Under the pieces are notes generated by a model that did not search any database, had not been told where the DNA came from, and saw nothing but the letters and a program-made list of their open reading frames with translations. From Victivallales bacterium (lineage in GTDB: Bacteria > Verrucomicrobiota > Lentisphaeria > Oligosphaerales > Oligosphaeraceae), in NCBI GenBank assembly GCA_017535315.1, contig JAFXUD010000012.1, forward strand, positions 218,573 through 282,572: a DNA stretch of 64,000 nucleotides. Direction: 5' to 3'. Position 1 is the first letter of the stretch, and every line of letters starts with the position of its first letter. This document shows, piece after piece, positions 51,001 through 58,274 of the stretch. The position numbers were made by a program, and so were the translations under genes.

Positions 51001-53142
51001 GACGGCACGATCTGGCCGCCACGCCTTGACACGGAATTGGATGACCCCTATATCCGCCACAGCTTCGACCGTTACCAGCGAGCCACGACGCAAAGAGGCA
51101 AGGAAGCATTCATCCAGCAGGCCTGGCGCCGTTACTACGATCTGCAGGACAAGAGAAAAGCCAACCAAGCCAAGCTGCAGGGCGGCACCAATGTCACCAG
51201 CAGCAAGACGCAGTCGGCCTCAAGCCACGACCCCAACGACAAACTGGTCACCCAAGGCGCCACCGAATTGCATTTCGTCCAGGACGGCAGCCGCCTGCAA
51301 TACACGGTCCTCTTCGAGAACGACCCTGAAAATGCCACCGCCCCCGCGCGTAAGGTCTATGTGCGGGATGTGATGGACGCCAACCTGGACATCAATTCCT
51401 TCGTGTTGCACAGTTTCACGCTGGCTGGCCACACCTACCAGTTGCCAGAAGGACGCGATTCCTTCAACGGCAACGTGGTTCTGGACCTGGGTGAGGCGGA
51501 AATCACCGTTGCCGTCGCCATCAACCTCGACTATGAAACCCGCGAACTCATCGCCTCCTTCACGGCCATCGACCCTGAAACCGGCTTCGAGCTGCAGGAC
51601 TTGACGAAGGGCGTGCTTCTGGTCAACGATGACTCTGGCCGTGGCGAAGGCAACCTCAACTACTCCATCCAGATCTTGCCCGATTTGCCGACCGATACGC
51701 AAATCCACAATACGGCGGAAATCTTCTTCGACTTCAACGACCCGATTGAGACACCGACCACGCTCAATACCGTCGATGCGGACGCACCTGGCGCAGCCAG
51801 CCTAGCACTATCCACAAACGACGAGGGTCTTGTCACCCTTGACATGAGCGCGGAAGATGTCGGCGCGGGTGTCGAAGGATTCAACATCCGCTGGTCCACA
51901 GACGGCGAGCAGTTCACCGACTACGGCTACACCACCTATACGCAACTGCAACTGCCAGGTCGTGGCGGCATCACCTACTTCTTCCAGATTCAGGCGGTTG
52001 ATGCCGTGGGACATGTTTCCGAATGGTCGGAGATCCAGTCCATCGCCCTTGGCACTACGCCGACTGATTTAGCTGGCGACGCCGTGGGACTGTCGTGGAA
52101 GCCCGTTGCTGGGGCGGAATCATACGTTGTCGAATACTCGACGGACGATTTCGAGCACTTCGTGCGCATCATCGTTAACGGGACGTCCTTGGATTCCTTC
52201 AGTCTCCCGCAGGCGAGCTATCAATGGCGTGTGCGTGCTGCCGAGTTTGACGAATGGGAGTACGGTGAGGAGATTGTCGCACCTGAGCAAAATGCTACGC
52301 CGCAAATGGTTCAGTCCAATGAAGATGGTGTACTTGACCTGTTCTTCGCCCACAAGTACGACACGTGGGGAAAATTCTACCATGCACGTCATACAGGCTC
52401 GCTCAACGACTGGAACGGAACAGGCGAAACTGTACCGCTGTCTGGAAAGAATATGATTACAGACGTGTTCCATGGTTCAAACGACGCCAATCTGCTCTAT
52501 CTCACAGACGATGAAAACGGCGATGCCCTGTTTGTCGATGACATCTACTCCGCTTTGCCAGGCACACTGGAGGAACAGCAAGCCCGCATCGCACAAATCA
52601 ACGAAATCCGCGCGGGCACTGGTAATGACATCATTGATTTGACCAGCCAGAGGTTCGAGTATATTGGCGAGGGCATGACGGTTCGCGGCGGCCTTGGCAA
52701 TGATGTCATCTGGGCAAACAAGGGCAATAACTGGCTCTTAGGCGACGCAGGCGACGACCAGCTCGTCGGTGCGTCTGGCGACGATGTCATTGTCGGCGGC
52801 GCGGGCAATGATACCATGCATGGCGGCGGTGGCGACGACATTTTCGCCTTTGGCGGCGACTGGGGCAATGACACCGTGAAACAGCTTGCTGATGGAAAAG
52901 TCACGCTCTGGTTCAAGGAGGGCGATGAGACCAACGCCGTCTGGAACGAGGAAGCCTCTACGCTTTCCTACACTGACGGCAACAACTCGGTAACGGTGGC
53001 TGGCGTCGCCCACGAAAACATCACACTGAAGTTCGGCGACGATGGCAGTGACCAATACTCCAACCTGCTGGCGGCTGGCGCCTTCGATGAGTTCACCAGC
53101 GAGAGAATCTTCGAAGACAAGAACAAGGGAATGCTGGCTTGA
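42013..53142 (+). CDS. Giant beta-helix/RHS/RTX surface or secreted protein
   Basis: A single 3709-residue reading frame. Approximate order: 133-1165, six tandem repeats of 174 residues rich in Gly/Asn/Thr (LNLSGDGTSGFLG, LTVTTLGYSVGYI, LNQVTVDENGD), likely a beta helix; NYWGG near 1236; two Ig-like domains (1275-1480); a CARDB-like and a PPC-like domain (1485-1700); an IPT-like domain (1700-1790); an RHS/YD-repeat shell (2016-2888) with core NYSAADGRFISTDP; a DPNDKLV domain (from 3071); two Fn3-like domains (3256-3420); RTX nonapeptides GGLGNDVIW, GGAGNDTMHGGGGDD (3535-3621). There is no signal peptide, and the C-terminal RTX repeats suggest calcium-dependent type I secretion. No T1SS gene is nearby. 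Adhesin, surface layer or polymorphic toxin-like roles are all possible. Confidence 0.85.
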   Translation: MSQLKHYYFDLFHHDVDPIVLSSSLWGLQGEYVIDSEHFGYTNWVSDVGELQAAIPNGSDVVLHITGDSVLLDMDVVAHAVEIGEEATLNITTNHSLHIVDYFTLNGVMAVSGNQSLTNAAETALLLNGTGTLNLSDNGTSGNLGTAENRGAFAIGENVKVTTLGYTTGYIFANLTNEGTITTKAGNLMLNGNTVENTGAIATGGKTITLQNATVNGTGVLNGANGTLELIGATVNNGTLTGKLLAHGETSTLNQVTVDENGDFDIQGNVIAQGTLSIDGKVTVQNNLSIYNASSEETVALSGNGVLNLSGDGTSGFLGTAQKRGAFAIGKDLTVTTVGYSVGYIYANLANAGTITTEAGELTLSGNTVENTGSIVTGGKSIKFQNATVNGLGTINGANGKLQLNGATVNNGTLTGKLEAYGDTSTLNQVTVDENGDLDIQGNVIAQGTLSINGIVTVQNNKWLYNASTTRADVSLTGTGTLNLSGDGTSGFLGSAEKRGSFTIGKDLTVTTLGYSVGYIFANLTNEGTIATAVGELTLNGNTIQNNGVLVTGGKTMFLQNATVNGVGTLNGANGKLQLNGATVNNGTLTGKLEAYGETSTLNQVTVDENGDLDVQGNVIAQGTLSIDGTVTVQNNKWLYNASAEEVVALNGTGRLNLSGDGTSGFLGSAENRGAFTIGEGLTVTTLGYSVGYIYANLTNAGTITTEAGELTLSGNTIENAGAIVTGGNKSITLTGATVSGNGSLNGKKGIVYLNNNTLSGAILVGQVQTTGNKSTLKNVTVDVGGKFTATADVVLQESFTINGTVSVQNNVHLVNEVDTPVTLAGFGTLSLSGNGTSGYLGSPTNSGAFAIGKELTVTTLGYSTGYIYSHLTNEGTITTEAGDLTLNGSTIENTGSIVTGGKTITLQSATVNGIGTLGGLNGKLQLNGATINNGTLTGKLEAIGNISTLNQVTVDEDGNLDIQANVVAQGTLSIDGTVTMQNNKGLYNASAEEAVTLTGTGTLNLSGNGTSGSLGTTTNRSAFTVGDDLTVTTLGYSVGYIHADIANEGTITTDKGELYIAGANDAPLSFRNSGTIRSGSKTMTFTHVTMDNTGGSLIGGDNTVYLDAGTTVTGGTLGGALQVSNGASVLLDEHDCIRDGKITVTGNGTFTARNLMAQAVFNVESNGSLELSNVTLAGTVNAYDNPSQVSILGNSGLFELVLNTAYAARYTILGNDFTDATVTIRGNGNIDLSGNYWGGLTDEDEIRARFGLGANVNVSNAMTTVPEGKAFFLVGADLANQKYLSLAQDNLKLTFLSKLDPQSITKETVQLWDDTANQQVSLAERFPTVQGNQLIFDNELFTDGHSYRLVLSEEIKSLDGSTLNTEFKGTVAFTEDRTAPKVLNIEKTVNLTGRLPDFQITFSSDVDISTLRNALKVTSPDEQNINVEVSMLTDRVALVTSKVAINVPGEYTVSIDADKLTDKAGNHLQESYKGTIEMTRINLDIKELVSSKTDVVQDETFTVQWETFNQEDADLYGRWTDGVYLSKDNLWDNSDTLLASVVHYNGLPQGSSVSGQTQVALSGVTDGDYYLLVRPDIYNEKPTGASERNVESIAISVSTNPLPEGEQTINSGQSATYKFTAGAGDAYQLTLDTLRDDYSGMELYIGYGYSPTRENYDTAVRNANDAQLALASQNYDQDIYVMVYAKNGYGNYTLTAEKVGLDITAVTPGQQSISDEQALTFVVEGLCFTPGTTVAAVNVNEVATNGVVTYINDHQLLLTFEPDQLEAGDYVLRATDGAVSVLSDTITLAAEGAPNLEVTADLPLRVANHFITSFDVNYANTGNASMGAVLLTVDIYEVDNDGNKLRSVGIMGINKSVDQNHSAYNGSYNSLPTGYVSTATIYAQGKVPGQLEAGASGSVNIDLVGLLQPWNISGNNNLLWEINYFDEYSTEVLDWRETMPSQSDAFYVAMENAVGTTWGDYVKMLQTNAQTLQSVGADASDATDLLALTVQSVSGDFNPYNSFESISDLNVATRGNLQLSFERFYSNRMDDQGWHTNWEYSLVKEGNDAVTFFSPEQGVFTFRMGAYGKYFCENDSSLTLTFKGSQAILQSPDYERTWTMEQVDAQNWRLAQVSDTHGNSIQLTYDKDGELSKLKSNDGEFILVAKDGLTGSNGLEVTYQHSADGQLTGVSYNDGRNPLSYQYDGDALTAVYQGGEQVSSYIYDDSGSIVQATHGNLITTVTTEQPGVITVTDNCDNSFTAVYYADGNLAKLTDNVSGDWLHYTYDANGWLQTVSNSAGLSESYVCNAEGEILRFTDIYGNTSSYTYFQGHLKTAQNATGYAVNISYDQNWNITEFTYSDGSVISFDYDDSGNLTRFTDQLGNSMTCEYDDSWRISRVNFGDYSFAMTYDNFGHIASVTQNEHTTSYEYTPSGLLTSLTDANGNQAQMSYDGNEHLTEAVFADGSKLSWGYDAAGNLASHTTRAGDVLAYQWNTDGSLNSTAFAGTQYEYTYNNAGLLTAAASNSVQNLAFEYNSNGSLTGLTYQDSTAIAIDCDTTGKLATYTIGGQTFDYTWQGGKMSTISVNGNEFTAYTRNANGNLTDGNGIAYEYDVRANITRVGDTEYTYNSVAQIVQKSTGEEDWTYTYDLDGNLASEMLGDGTAFHCTYTYDAAGNRLTQTDVVANVTTAWTYGAMNQILTVQVGEDEAVEYTYDLNGNLLSDGHAAYTWTEDSRMATMTVDDTTWTFTYNALGYRDSASNGVDTYTFYYDGTGNLLAQYKNGEAYQFYIRGATGIEGYVDANGAIYTFTYDLGGNVTAVAGTNGKSATYAYDAFGNIIEQTGDITDNVLTWHGHFGTLLNPDGSYHVLARNYSAADGRFISTDPSWFNDGANLYTYAYNDPINYLDLDGMKGDMTSLPTKHESGSVVDKIANGDIFNLKEIFSFLNDKTADDLTTNLPTNTPRIGTGDSPTGLFDTMRTVIDKGGLPKGCNAVGDYYKGGIDVAQNLYTNGTVSTKDGTIWPPRLDTELDDPYIRHSFDRYQRATTQRGKEAFIQQAWRRYYDLQDKRKANQAKLQGGTNVTSSKTQSASSHDPNDKLVTQGATELHFVQDGSRLQYTVLFENDPENATAPARKVYVRDVMDANLDINSFVLHSFTLAGHTYQLPEGRDSFNGNVVLDLGEAEITVAVAINLDYETRELIASFTAIDPETGFELQDLTKGVLLVNDDSGRGEGNLNYSIQILPDLPTDTQIHNTAEIFFDFNDPIETPTTLNTVDADAPGAASLALSTNDEGLVTLDMSAEDVGAGVEGFNIRWSTDGEQFTDYGYTTYTQLQLPGRGGITYFFQIQAVDAVGHVSEWSEIQSIALGTTPTDLAGDAVGLSWKPVAGAESYVVEYSTDDFEHFVRIIVNGTSLDSFSLPQASYQWRVRAAEFDEWEYGEEIVAPEQNATPQMVQSNEDGVLDLFFAHKYDTWGKFYHARHTGSLNDWNGTGETVPLSGKNMITDVFHGSNDANLLYLTDDENGDALFVDDIYSALPGTLEEQQARIAQINEIRAGTGNDIIDLTSQRFEYIGEGMTVRGGLGNDVIWANKGNNWLLGDAGDDQLVGASGDDVIVGGAGNDTMHGGGGDDIFAFGGDWGNDTVKQLADGKVTLWFKEGDETNAVWNEEASTLSYTDGNNSVTVAGVAHENITLKFGDDGSDQYSNLLAAGAFDEFTSERIFEDKNKGMLA
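42409..45543 (+). repeat. Six tandem 522-bp coding repeats
   Basis: Units begin near 42409, 42931, 43456, 43978, 44500 and 45022, giving spacings of 522, 525, 522, 522 and 522 bases (174-175 residues). Units 2-4 are very alike and 1, 5 and 6 are more diverged, so the array has probably grown from the middle by recombination. Confidence 0.88.
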
Positions 53143-53157
53143 AACGATAATATCGTT
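53143..53157. promoter_or_regulatory. Perfect palindrome between the giant gene and the MATE gene
   Basis: AACGATA-A-TATCGTT, a perfect 7-1-7 inverted repeat, begins directly after the TGA of the giant gene and ends 11 bases before the MATE start, where no Shine-Dalgarno is visible. It could be an operator or an mRNA hairpin. Confidence 0.45.
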
Positions 53158-53168
53158 ACTCCATAATA

Positions 53169-54527
53169 ATGTCAGAAGGCACGCAATACACCCTTTATTC
53201 CAACCGCGACCTATTCAACCTCATAGGGCCGCTGATCATGGAGAGGGCCCTCTTTCTCACGGTTGGGGTGGCGGACGGCATGATGGTGGCCTATCTCGGC
53301 GAGGCAAGCGTTTCCGCCGTGTCGATGGTCAATCTGCTCAATGTCTTCCTGCATAACATCTTTCTTGCCATCTCCGTGGGAGGTGTCGTCACGGCATCCC
53401 AATGCCTTGGTGCAAAGGACCGCAAGCAGGCCTGTCGAATCGCAAATCATACGGTCATGGTGGAGGTCGTCATTGCGTCGGTCATTGCGGCTCTCGTACT
53501 GGTATTCAAAAGACCCCTCTTGACGCTCATCTACGGACACCTCGCACCCGATACCATGGAGAAGTGTGTGACCTATCTGACTATCACGGCTTTCGCCAAT
53601 CCGTTCCTTGCCCTCGCCTCCGCGTGCAATTCGATGTTCCGCACACAGAACCTCTCCAGAATCACCCTTGTCAACGCTATCCAGAACAACGTTCTCAACA
53701 TTATCGGTAATTCTCTGTTCATCTTTGTATTCAAGCTTGATGTGGCAGGTGCCGCATACGCTACGCTCGGTGCAAGAGTTATTACTTCTTTCCTGACCTT
53801 CCATAAGCTGACATCGCCGACGTATGAAATCTGCTTGGACCTTAGGGCCAAACTAGAGTTCTCGTTTGCGATCGTCCGCAAGATCCTCTACATAGGGATA
53901 CCGACAAGCATCGAAGACAGCATGTTCACCCTCGGCAGGGTTCTCACCGCAAGCCTCGTGGCTAGGTACGGAACACGCGAAACCGCCGCGTTTGCCATCG
54001 CCAACCACATCGACCAGCTTTCGCTACTGGTTGGCTCAGGCATGAACGCTTCCATTGCGCCTGTCATCGGACGCTGTGTCGGTGCTGGAATAGTGGAACA
54101 AATGAAATACTATCTCAAGAAGATGATGAAGATCGCATATATCGGACATGCCATCAATGCGATGCTCGTGCTCGCCCTGTCGCCCTTGCTTATGAAGCTA
54201 TACTCGAAGATGACACCCGAGACGATGCATATAGTGGGCATCCTGATGCTTATCCACATCGGATTCGGCGTATTCCTGTGGCCGTCATCGTTTACCTTCC
54301 CAGGTGCGCTTCGTGCGCTCAACGATGTTCGCTACACCATGTTCGTCTCGCTCTGCTCGATGTTCCTCATAAGGCTGGGGCTCAGCTATGCGTTTGCCCC
54401 AATCGTCCACTCTGGAGTACTCGCCGTATGGATTGCGATGGTCTGCGACTGGGTTGTCAGAATCGTGTTCTTCTACGGCCGCTTCTTCTCAGGAGGCTGG
54501 CGACATTACGCTAAGATGAAATACTGA
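53169..54527 (+). CDS. MATE-family multidrug/metabolite exporter
   Basis: A 452-residue integral membrane protein with twelve expected helices in two MATE halves. Characteristic stretches are LFNLIGPLIMERALFLTVGVADGMMVAYLGE at the start of half one (split by short loops), VGGVVTASQCLGAKDRKQACR, and in half two IGIPTSIEDSMFTLGR and IAPVIGRCVGAG. It exports organic cations or other small molecules using Na+ or H+ gradients; the substrate is unknown. It follows the giant gene by 26 bases in the same direction, but export of that protein by a MATE transporter is not expected. Confidence 0.85.
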   Translation: MSEGTQYTLYSNRDLFNLIGPLIMERALFLTVGVADGMMVAYLGEASVSAVSMVNLLNVFLHNIFLAISVGGVVTASQCLGAKDRKQACRIANHTVMVEVVIASVIAALVLVFKRPLLTLIYGHLAPDTMEKCVTYLTITAFANPFLALASACNSMFRTQNLSRITLVNAIQNNVLNIIGNSLFIFVFKLDVAGAAYATLGARVITSFLTFHKLTSPTYEICLDLRAKLEFSFAIVRKILYIGIPTSIEDSMFTLGRVLTASLVARYGTRETAAFAIANHIDQLSLLVGSGMNASIAPVIGRCVGAGIVEQMKYYLKKMMKIAYIGHAINAMLVLALSPLLMKLYSKMTPETMHIVGILMLIHIGFGVFLWPSSFTFPGALRALNDVRYTMFVSLCSMFLIRLGLSYAFAPIVHSGVLAVWIAMVCDWVVRIVFFYGRFFSGGWRHYAKMKY

Positions 54528-54615
54528 ACAATGCGTTTTTACCTGGATGAGTTTTGCAAACAAACGGGAACGCTTGTTAGGAGATTATCGCTTGATGCGA
54601 ATGTCTTGCTTTTCT

Positions 54616-54651
54616 AAGCTGGCACTTGTCGTAGCCAGCTTATGACTGGCT
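54616..54651. terminator. Hairpins between convergent MATE and esterase genes
   Basis: AAGCTGGC (54616-54623) pairs with GCCAGCTT (54634-54641). An alternative stem, AGCCAG/CTGGCT (54633-54651), overlaps it and is followed by GTTGTGTT. This is a likely transcript end for one or both genes. Confidence 0.45.
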
Positions 54652-54657
54652 GTTGTG

Positions 54658-55626
54658 TTAAAGAAGGTCAAGGTTGCCTTGGCATCCAGCCAGTCTGTCT
54701 TTTTCCCATTTGGCAATGGCTGCCATGTCAGCCTCTAGGGAGTTATGAGTAGGAATTACGCCAATGCGTTTTAAAAAGTCTAAAGCCACTTGTGGCGTAT
54801 CCAGGCGGTTGTAATTTGCGAAACCGTGTGCAGCTTTTGCCTCAAGATGCAGTTCGGTTGTAATGCCCATTTGGCGCAGACGACGATATGCCTTCACAGA
54901 GCCCATTGGAGAATACTGGTCAAGTCCACCATGCATAAAGCAGCAGGGGCATGAATTGCTATCGAACGCAAAGGCTTCGTCCAAGACCACATCATCACCA
55001 TGGCCACCTTTTTCGTTAGGCGTCAGCAGTCCATCGGAAAGCACGTATGCGGGGCACATTGGAATGGACCAGGCCACATTGCAGGGAATCTCATCCAGCT
55101 CGTCTATCGGTTTGTAGGTGGTTGTCTGCGATGACAGTGCCAGCAACATACACAGGTGTGAGCCAGCGGAGCAGCCGACCACGCCGATTTTTTCTGGTGA
55201 AAAGCCGTGCTCTGCTGCCTGGGAACGCACCATGCGAACTGCACGCTGTCCGTCTTCCCATGCGGTCTTGTAGATGGGCAGGATTGCTGAACGAGGGGTC
55301 CTGTAGATGAAGTTTACGCAATTAATGCCTGCTGCCAGTAGCCTGCCCACGAAAGGGGCAAATGCTTTCATGTCGCAGCAGTTGTTGTAGCCGCCTCCAG
55401 AAATGATTATCATACAGGCATCTGTTCTGACATTTTCCTCTGGTGAGCGGAACCACTGGATGTATGCGATTCTATTGTCTCCTGGCTTGAATCCCTCCGC
55501 ATTTGCTTCCTCTGTGGTTGCCGCTATCTGGTGTGGCTGGGCATCAGGCATCTTGCCATCAGGCCAAAGATAGTATTTCTTCCCTTCGGGAAATACCGCA
55601 AGCTCATTAAATTCAGCAATTTTCAT
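54658..55626 (-). CDS. Alpha/beta-hydrolase, acetyl-xylan-esterase-like
   Basis: A 322-residue alpha/beta hydrolase without a signal peptide. The oxyanion region is IIISGGGYNN near 73-82, the nucleophile elbow is GCSAGSH near 150, the acid Asp lies in HGGLDQYSP and the catalytic His in AAHGFANYNR. This pattern fits carbohydrate esterases of the BD-FAE/acetylxylan-esterase type acting on oligosaccharides in the cytoplasm. It is monocistronic, leftward, and divergent from dapA. Confidence 0.75.
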   Translation of the reverse strand: MKIAEFNELAVFPEGKKYYLWPDGKMPDAQPHQIAATTEEANAEGFKPGDNRIAYIQWFRSPEENVRTDACMIIISGGGYNNCCDMKAFAPFVGRLLAAGINCVNFIYRTPRSAILPIYKTAWEDGQRAVRMVRSQAAEHGFSPEKIGVVGCSAGSHLCMLLALSSQTTTYKPIDELDEIPCNVAWSIPMCPAYVLSDGLLTPNEKGGHGDDVVLDEAFAFDSNSCPCCFMHGGLDQYSPMGSVKAYRRLRQMGITTELHLEAKAAHGFANYNRLDTPQVALDFLKRIGVIPTHNSLEADMAAIAKWEKDRLAGCQGNLDLL

Positions 55627-55755
55627 AACATCCGTGTCATTTTATGATTATCGGTCGAAAAAATGGCTTTCAGTGCATCAATAAGTGTTTTCACGTTTGA
55701 GATGCACCTGAATATGAGAACATCGCGTACACTATAACATTATGCAAGCATATTT

Positions 55756-55800
55756 ACAAATGGAAGCGTTTTAATTGATCATATGCCATTTGTTTTTTTG
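55756..55800 (+). terminator. Hairpin with T-run between divergent genes
   Basis: ACAAATGG (55756-55763) pairs with CCATTTGT (55786-55793), followed by a run of Ts. The shape is that of an intrinsic terminator, but it lies in the leader region of dapA, so it may be an attenuator. The rest of 55627-55930 shows no credible gene. Confidence 0.4.
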
Positions 55801-55930
55801 AGAATGAAAAAACCTCACAAATAAAAAAAAACGAATGTTCGACTTCACTAACGAAAAAACTGTATTATGTTATCAGTGGATGAATATGTCAAAATCTCAA
55901 TACTATATTGTCACACATTTGGAGAAAAAG

Positions 55931-56806
55931 ATGAAGTTGGCTGGTTGCTATACAGCGTTGATAACGCCATTTCGGAATGGATTGGTTGACTATGAAGCCC
56001 TGACACGGCTTCTGCAGTCGCAGATTGATGCAGGTGTGGCGGGCGTGGTTCCCGTGGGGACAACGGGCGAATCGCCTACTTTGAGCATGGAAGAGCATGA
56101 CAAGGTCATTGCCTTTGTCATCAACTTCTGCAAAGGCAAATGCCAGGTTATTGCGGGAACAGGCGGAAACTCCACTGCGGAAGCCATTCACCTCACCAAA
56201 CACGCCGCCGAAATGGGGGCAGATGCCACGTTGCAGGTGACTCCCTACTACAACAAGCCAACTCCCGAGGGGATGTATCGCCACTTTATGACGGTTGCCG
56301 AGGAGACAGGGCTTCCCGTTGTGCTGTACAATGTGCCTGGACGGACGGGCAAGGAGATACCAATTGAGGTCATCGCACGTTTGTCGAAAAGCCCGCTGAT
56401 GGTCGCTGTCAAGGAGGCGGCGGGCAGCGTGGAGCGAGTGAATGCCATCAAGGCTGTATGCGACATGACGGTGTTGAGCGGTGACGACAGCCTTACCCTG
56501 CCAATGATGTCGGTGGGCGCCAGCGGCGTCATCAGTGTTGCTTCCAACATCCTGCCAAAGGAGGTAGTTGCCATGGTCTCCAATGCGTTGAAGGGGGACT
56601 TTGTTGCAGCACTTCAGATACATAAGAGGCTGTATCCGCTCTACCGCGATTTGTTCATAGAAAGCAATCCAATCCCCATCAAAGCCGCGATGGCAGACAT
56701 GGGGTTGATTGCCGAAGAGTATCGTCTGCCGCTCTGTGAAATGCAGGTTGGCAACCGCGAAAAACTGCGCGCGACGATGCGTGCGGTTGGAATTGAATTA
56801 CGCTAA
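55931..56806 (+). CDS. dapA: 4-hydroxy-tetrahydrodipicolinate synthase DapA
   Basis: A 291-residue TIM-barrel enzyme that condenses pyruvate with aspartate semialdehyde at the entry to lysine and diaminopimelate (peptidoglycan) synthesis. GTTGESPTL is the substrate loop, PYYNKPTPEG carries the active-site Tyr, and the Schiff-base Lys lies in MVAVKEAAGS near 161. The start at 55931 has GGAG 6 bases upstream and gives the family N-terminus MKLAGCYTALITPF; the frame is open 32 codons further up without support. Alternative N-acetylneuraminate-lyase-type activity is less likely given these motifs. Confidence 0.92.
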   Translation: MKLAGCYTALITPFRNGLVDYEALTRLLQSQIDAGVAGVVPVGTTGESPTLSMEEHDKVIAFVINFCKGKCQVIAGTGGNSTAEAIHLTKHAAEMGADATLQVTPYYNKPTPEGMYRHFMTVAEETGLPVVLYNVPGRTGKEIPIEVIARLSKSPLMVAVKEAAGSVERVNAIKAVCDMTVLSGDDSLTLPMMSVGASGVISVASNILPKEVVAMVSNALKGDFVAALQIHKRLYPLYRDLFIESNPIPIKAAMADMGLIAEEYRLPLCEMQVGNREKLRATMRAVGIELR

Positions 56807-56873
56807 CTTCTGGAGGGTATAAAGCCCTCATAACGGTGCGATGCCCTGATAACGAATAAGCAGGAGAGACAAG

Positions 56874-57539
56874 ATGAAGGCATTTCTAACAGCTTTGAAT
56901 GCGGTATCCAACGTGAATATCGCATTGCCTGATGGAAAGTCAGTTGTGCCTGAGGCCTGGCAGTTGGTGCTGGCTCGTGCGCTGATGGCTTTGGTGTGGG
57001 GGGCTGTCGGGGCGCTTGTTTTGTGGCTTCTGCCAGGAAAAGGGCTTGTGGGCGTTGCTTTGGCGACGGCAGCCGTTGTTGCGGTGCGCTGGTATCTTTG
57101 CCGAAAAGAGGAGCGGGACGGGATGTCGGAAGTGTATGCCTTGCTGAGCAAAGGCATCTCGAAAGATGACATGTTTTCTGGGTTGGCATTGCAGAATGTC
57201 ATCATGCTGATTCGCCCTGCCTTAATCTTCCTGCTGTTGTGGCTTGGGAGTTGGTTGTGGCTGGTTGTCGCTGGGGCTTTGAGCATGGCGGTGAGCCTCT
57301 CTACTGTAAAACACGATGAAAAAAACAGCGGATGGATTGTGGCCGCTGTTCTTTCGCTGGTCATCGGGGCTTTTGCCAGTAAGATAGCCCTTGCCTTTGG
57401 CAATCTGTTTTTGCTGGGAATCGTTGCCTGCATTGTCGGTTGGCTGTTGGCGAAGTTCTTAGAGGGCAAGGAAGGCATGAGTGCGGAGAGCGCCCTCTTT
57501 ATAGGCGAAGTTGTTGTTCTGCTGATAGGAATTTGCTAA
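56874..57539 (+). CDS. Integral membrane protein of unknown function
   Basis: A 221-residue protein with about six hydrophobic helices (for example VLARALMALVWGAVGALVLWL, PALIFLLLWLGSWLWLVVAG and ALFIGEVVVLLIGIC). Short basic loops (RWYLCRKEERDG) and a KHDEKNSG turn are visible. I do not recognise the family. AGGAGAG precedes the ATG, and it is followed at 14 bases by a secreted thioredoxin-fold gene, suggesting a dapA-linked or independent three-gene unit. Confidence 0.6.
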   Translation: MKAFLTALNAVSNVNIALPDGKSVVPEAWQLVLARALMALVWGAVGALVLWLLPGKGLVGVALATAAVVAVRWYLCRKEERDGMSEVYALLSKGISKDDMFSGLALQNVIMLIRPALIFLLLWLGSWLWLVVAGALSMAVSLSTVKHDEKNSGWIVAAVLSLVIGAFASKIALAFGNLFLLGIVACIVGWLLAKFLEGKEGMSAESALFIGEVVVLLIGIC

Positions 57540-57553
57540 ACTGAGATATGTGT

Positions 57554-58267
57554 ATGAAGAAGCTTGCGATTTCTCTGCTGATTTTGATTTCAATGACCGC
57601 TATGGCGGACACTCTTTACCTGAAAACAGGCAAACAGGAGGGGGTATTCAGCGGCTTCAATAAGTTTCGCCTGAGATTCCAGGCATGGGATGGGGACAAG
57701 GTGGATGTCTATGAACCGACTAAAATCGACAAGTTGAAGTTGGACAAGCCTTTGAAAGTGCAGGTTGTTTTGACGCGTGCGCCGAAGAAAACCGTTCCAG
57801 CTGTTTTGAAGGGGTTTGAAAACATGAAGTTCACCCTTGAGATGGAGGGTTCCGAAAAGGTGTTGCACTATAACCAGATTGGCAAGATAGACTATAATGT
57901 CTCCATTGGGGAGTTTATGAAACGTCGTGACGAGGCCATGAACGGCGGTCCGCAGGTCTCCGTCAAGGAGATGCTTGAGGAAGGGAAGGCGACTATAATC
58001 CATTTTCATTGCGATGATGGTCCCGCCAGTCAGCGCCAGGGAAATCTCTGCGAGCGGCTCTGCAAGGAATCCAAAGGCAAGGCGGTCTATAAGAGAATCA
58101 ATGTCAAGGACTTGAACGATCCGATAGCCAAGAAGTATAAATTGCAGTCTCTTCCTCAGTTCTGGTTTTTCAGCCCCAAAAAGGCGGTTTTCGTCAAGTT
58201 GGTGGACCGTTTTGCGGAGGAGGACATCGAGAAGGCTCTGAAGGGGGCCATCCGTTCGCAGAAATAG
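57554..58267 (+). CDS. Secreted thioredoxin-fold protein without a CxxC motif
   Basis: A 237-residue protein starting at MKKLAISLLILISMTAMAD, a signal peptide. Residues about 20-120 are beta-rich (TLYLKTGKQEGVFSGFNKF). From about 135 a thioredoxin-like fold is suggested by GKATIIHFHCDDGP, VYKRINVKDLNDPIAKKY, LQSLPQFWFFSPK (the cis-Pro loop) and a final helix. At the place of CxxC the sequence reads CDDGPASQ, so it keeps one Cys and cannot be a normal disulfide oxidoreductase. It may bind rather than oxidise partners. It lies 7 bases before the helicase gene. Confidence 0.65.
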   Translation: MKKLAISLLILISMTAMADTLYLKTGKQEGVFSGFNKFRLRFQAWDGDKVDVYEPTKIDKLKLDKPLKVQVVLTRAPKKTVPAVLKGFENMKFTLEMEGSEKVLHYNQIGKIDYNVSIGEFMKRRDEAMNGGPQVSVKEMLEEGKATIIHFHCDDGPASQRQGNLCERLCKESKGKAVYKRINVKDLNDPIAKKYKLQSLPQFWFFSPKKAVFVKLVDRFAEEDIEKALKGAIRSQK

Positions 58268-58274
58268 CCTGGCT

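Noticed and set aside
42013..53142. Classic autotransporter or TonB-linked secretion of the giant protein
   Set aside because: There is no signal peptide and no C-terminal barrel; the C-terminus has RTX repeats instead.
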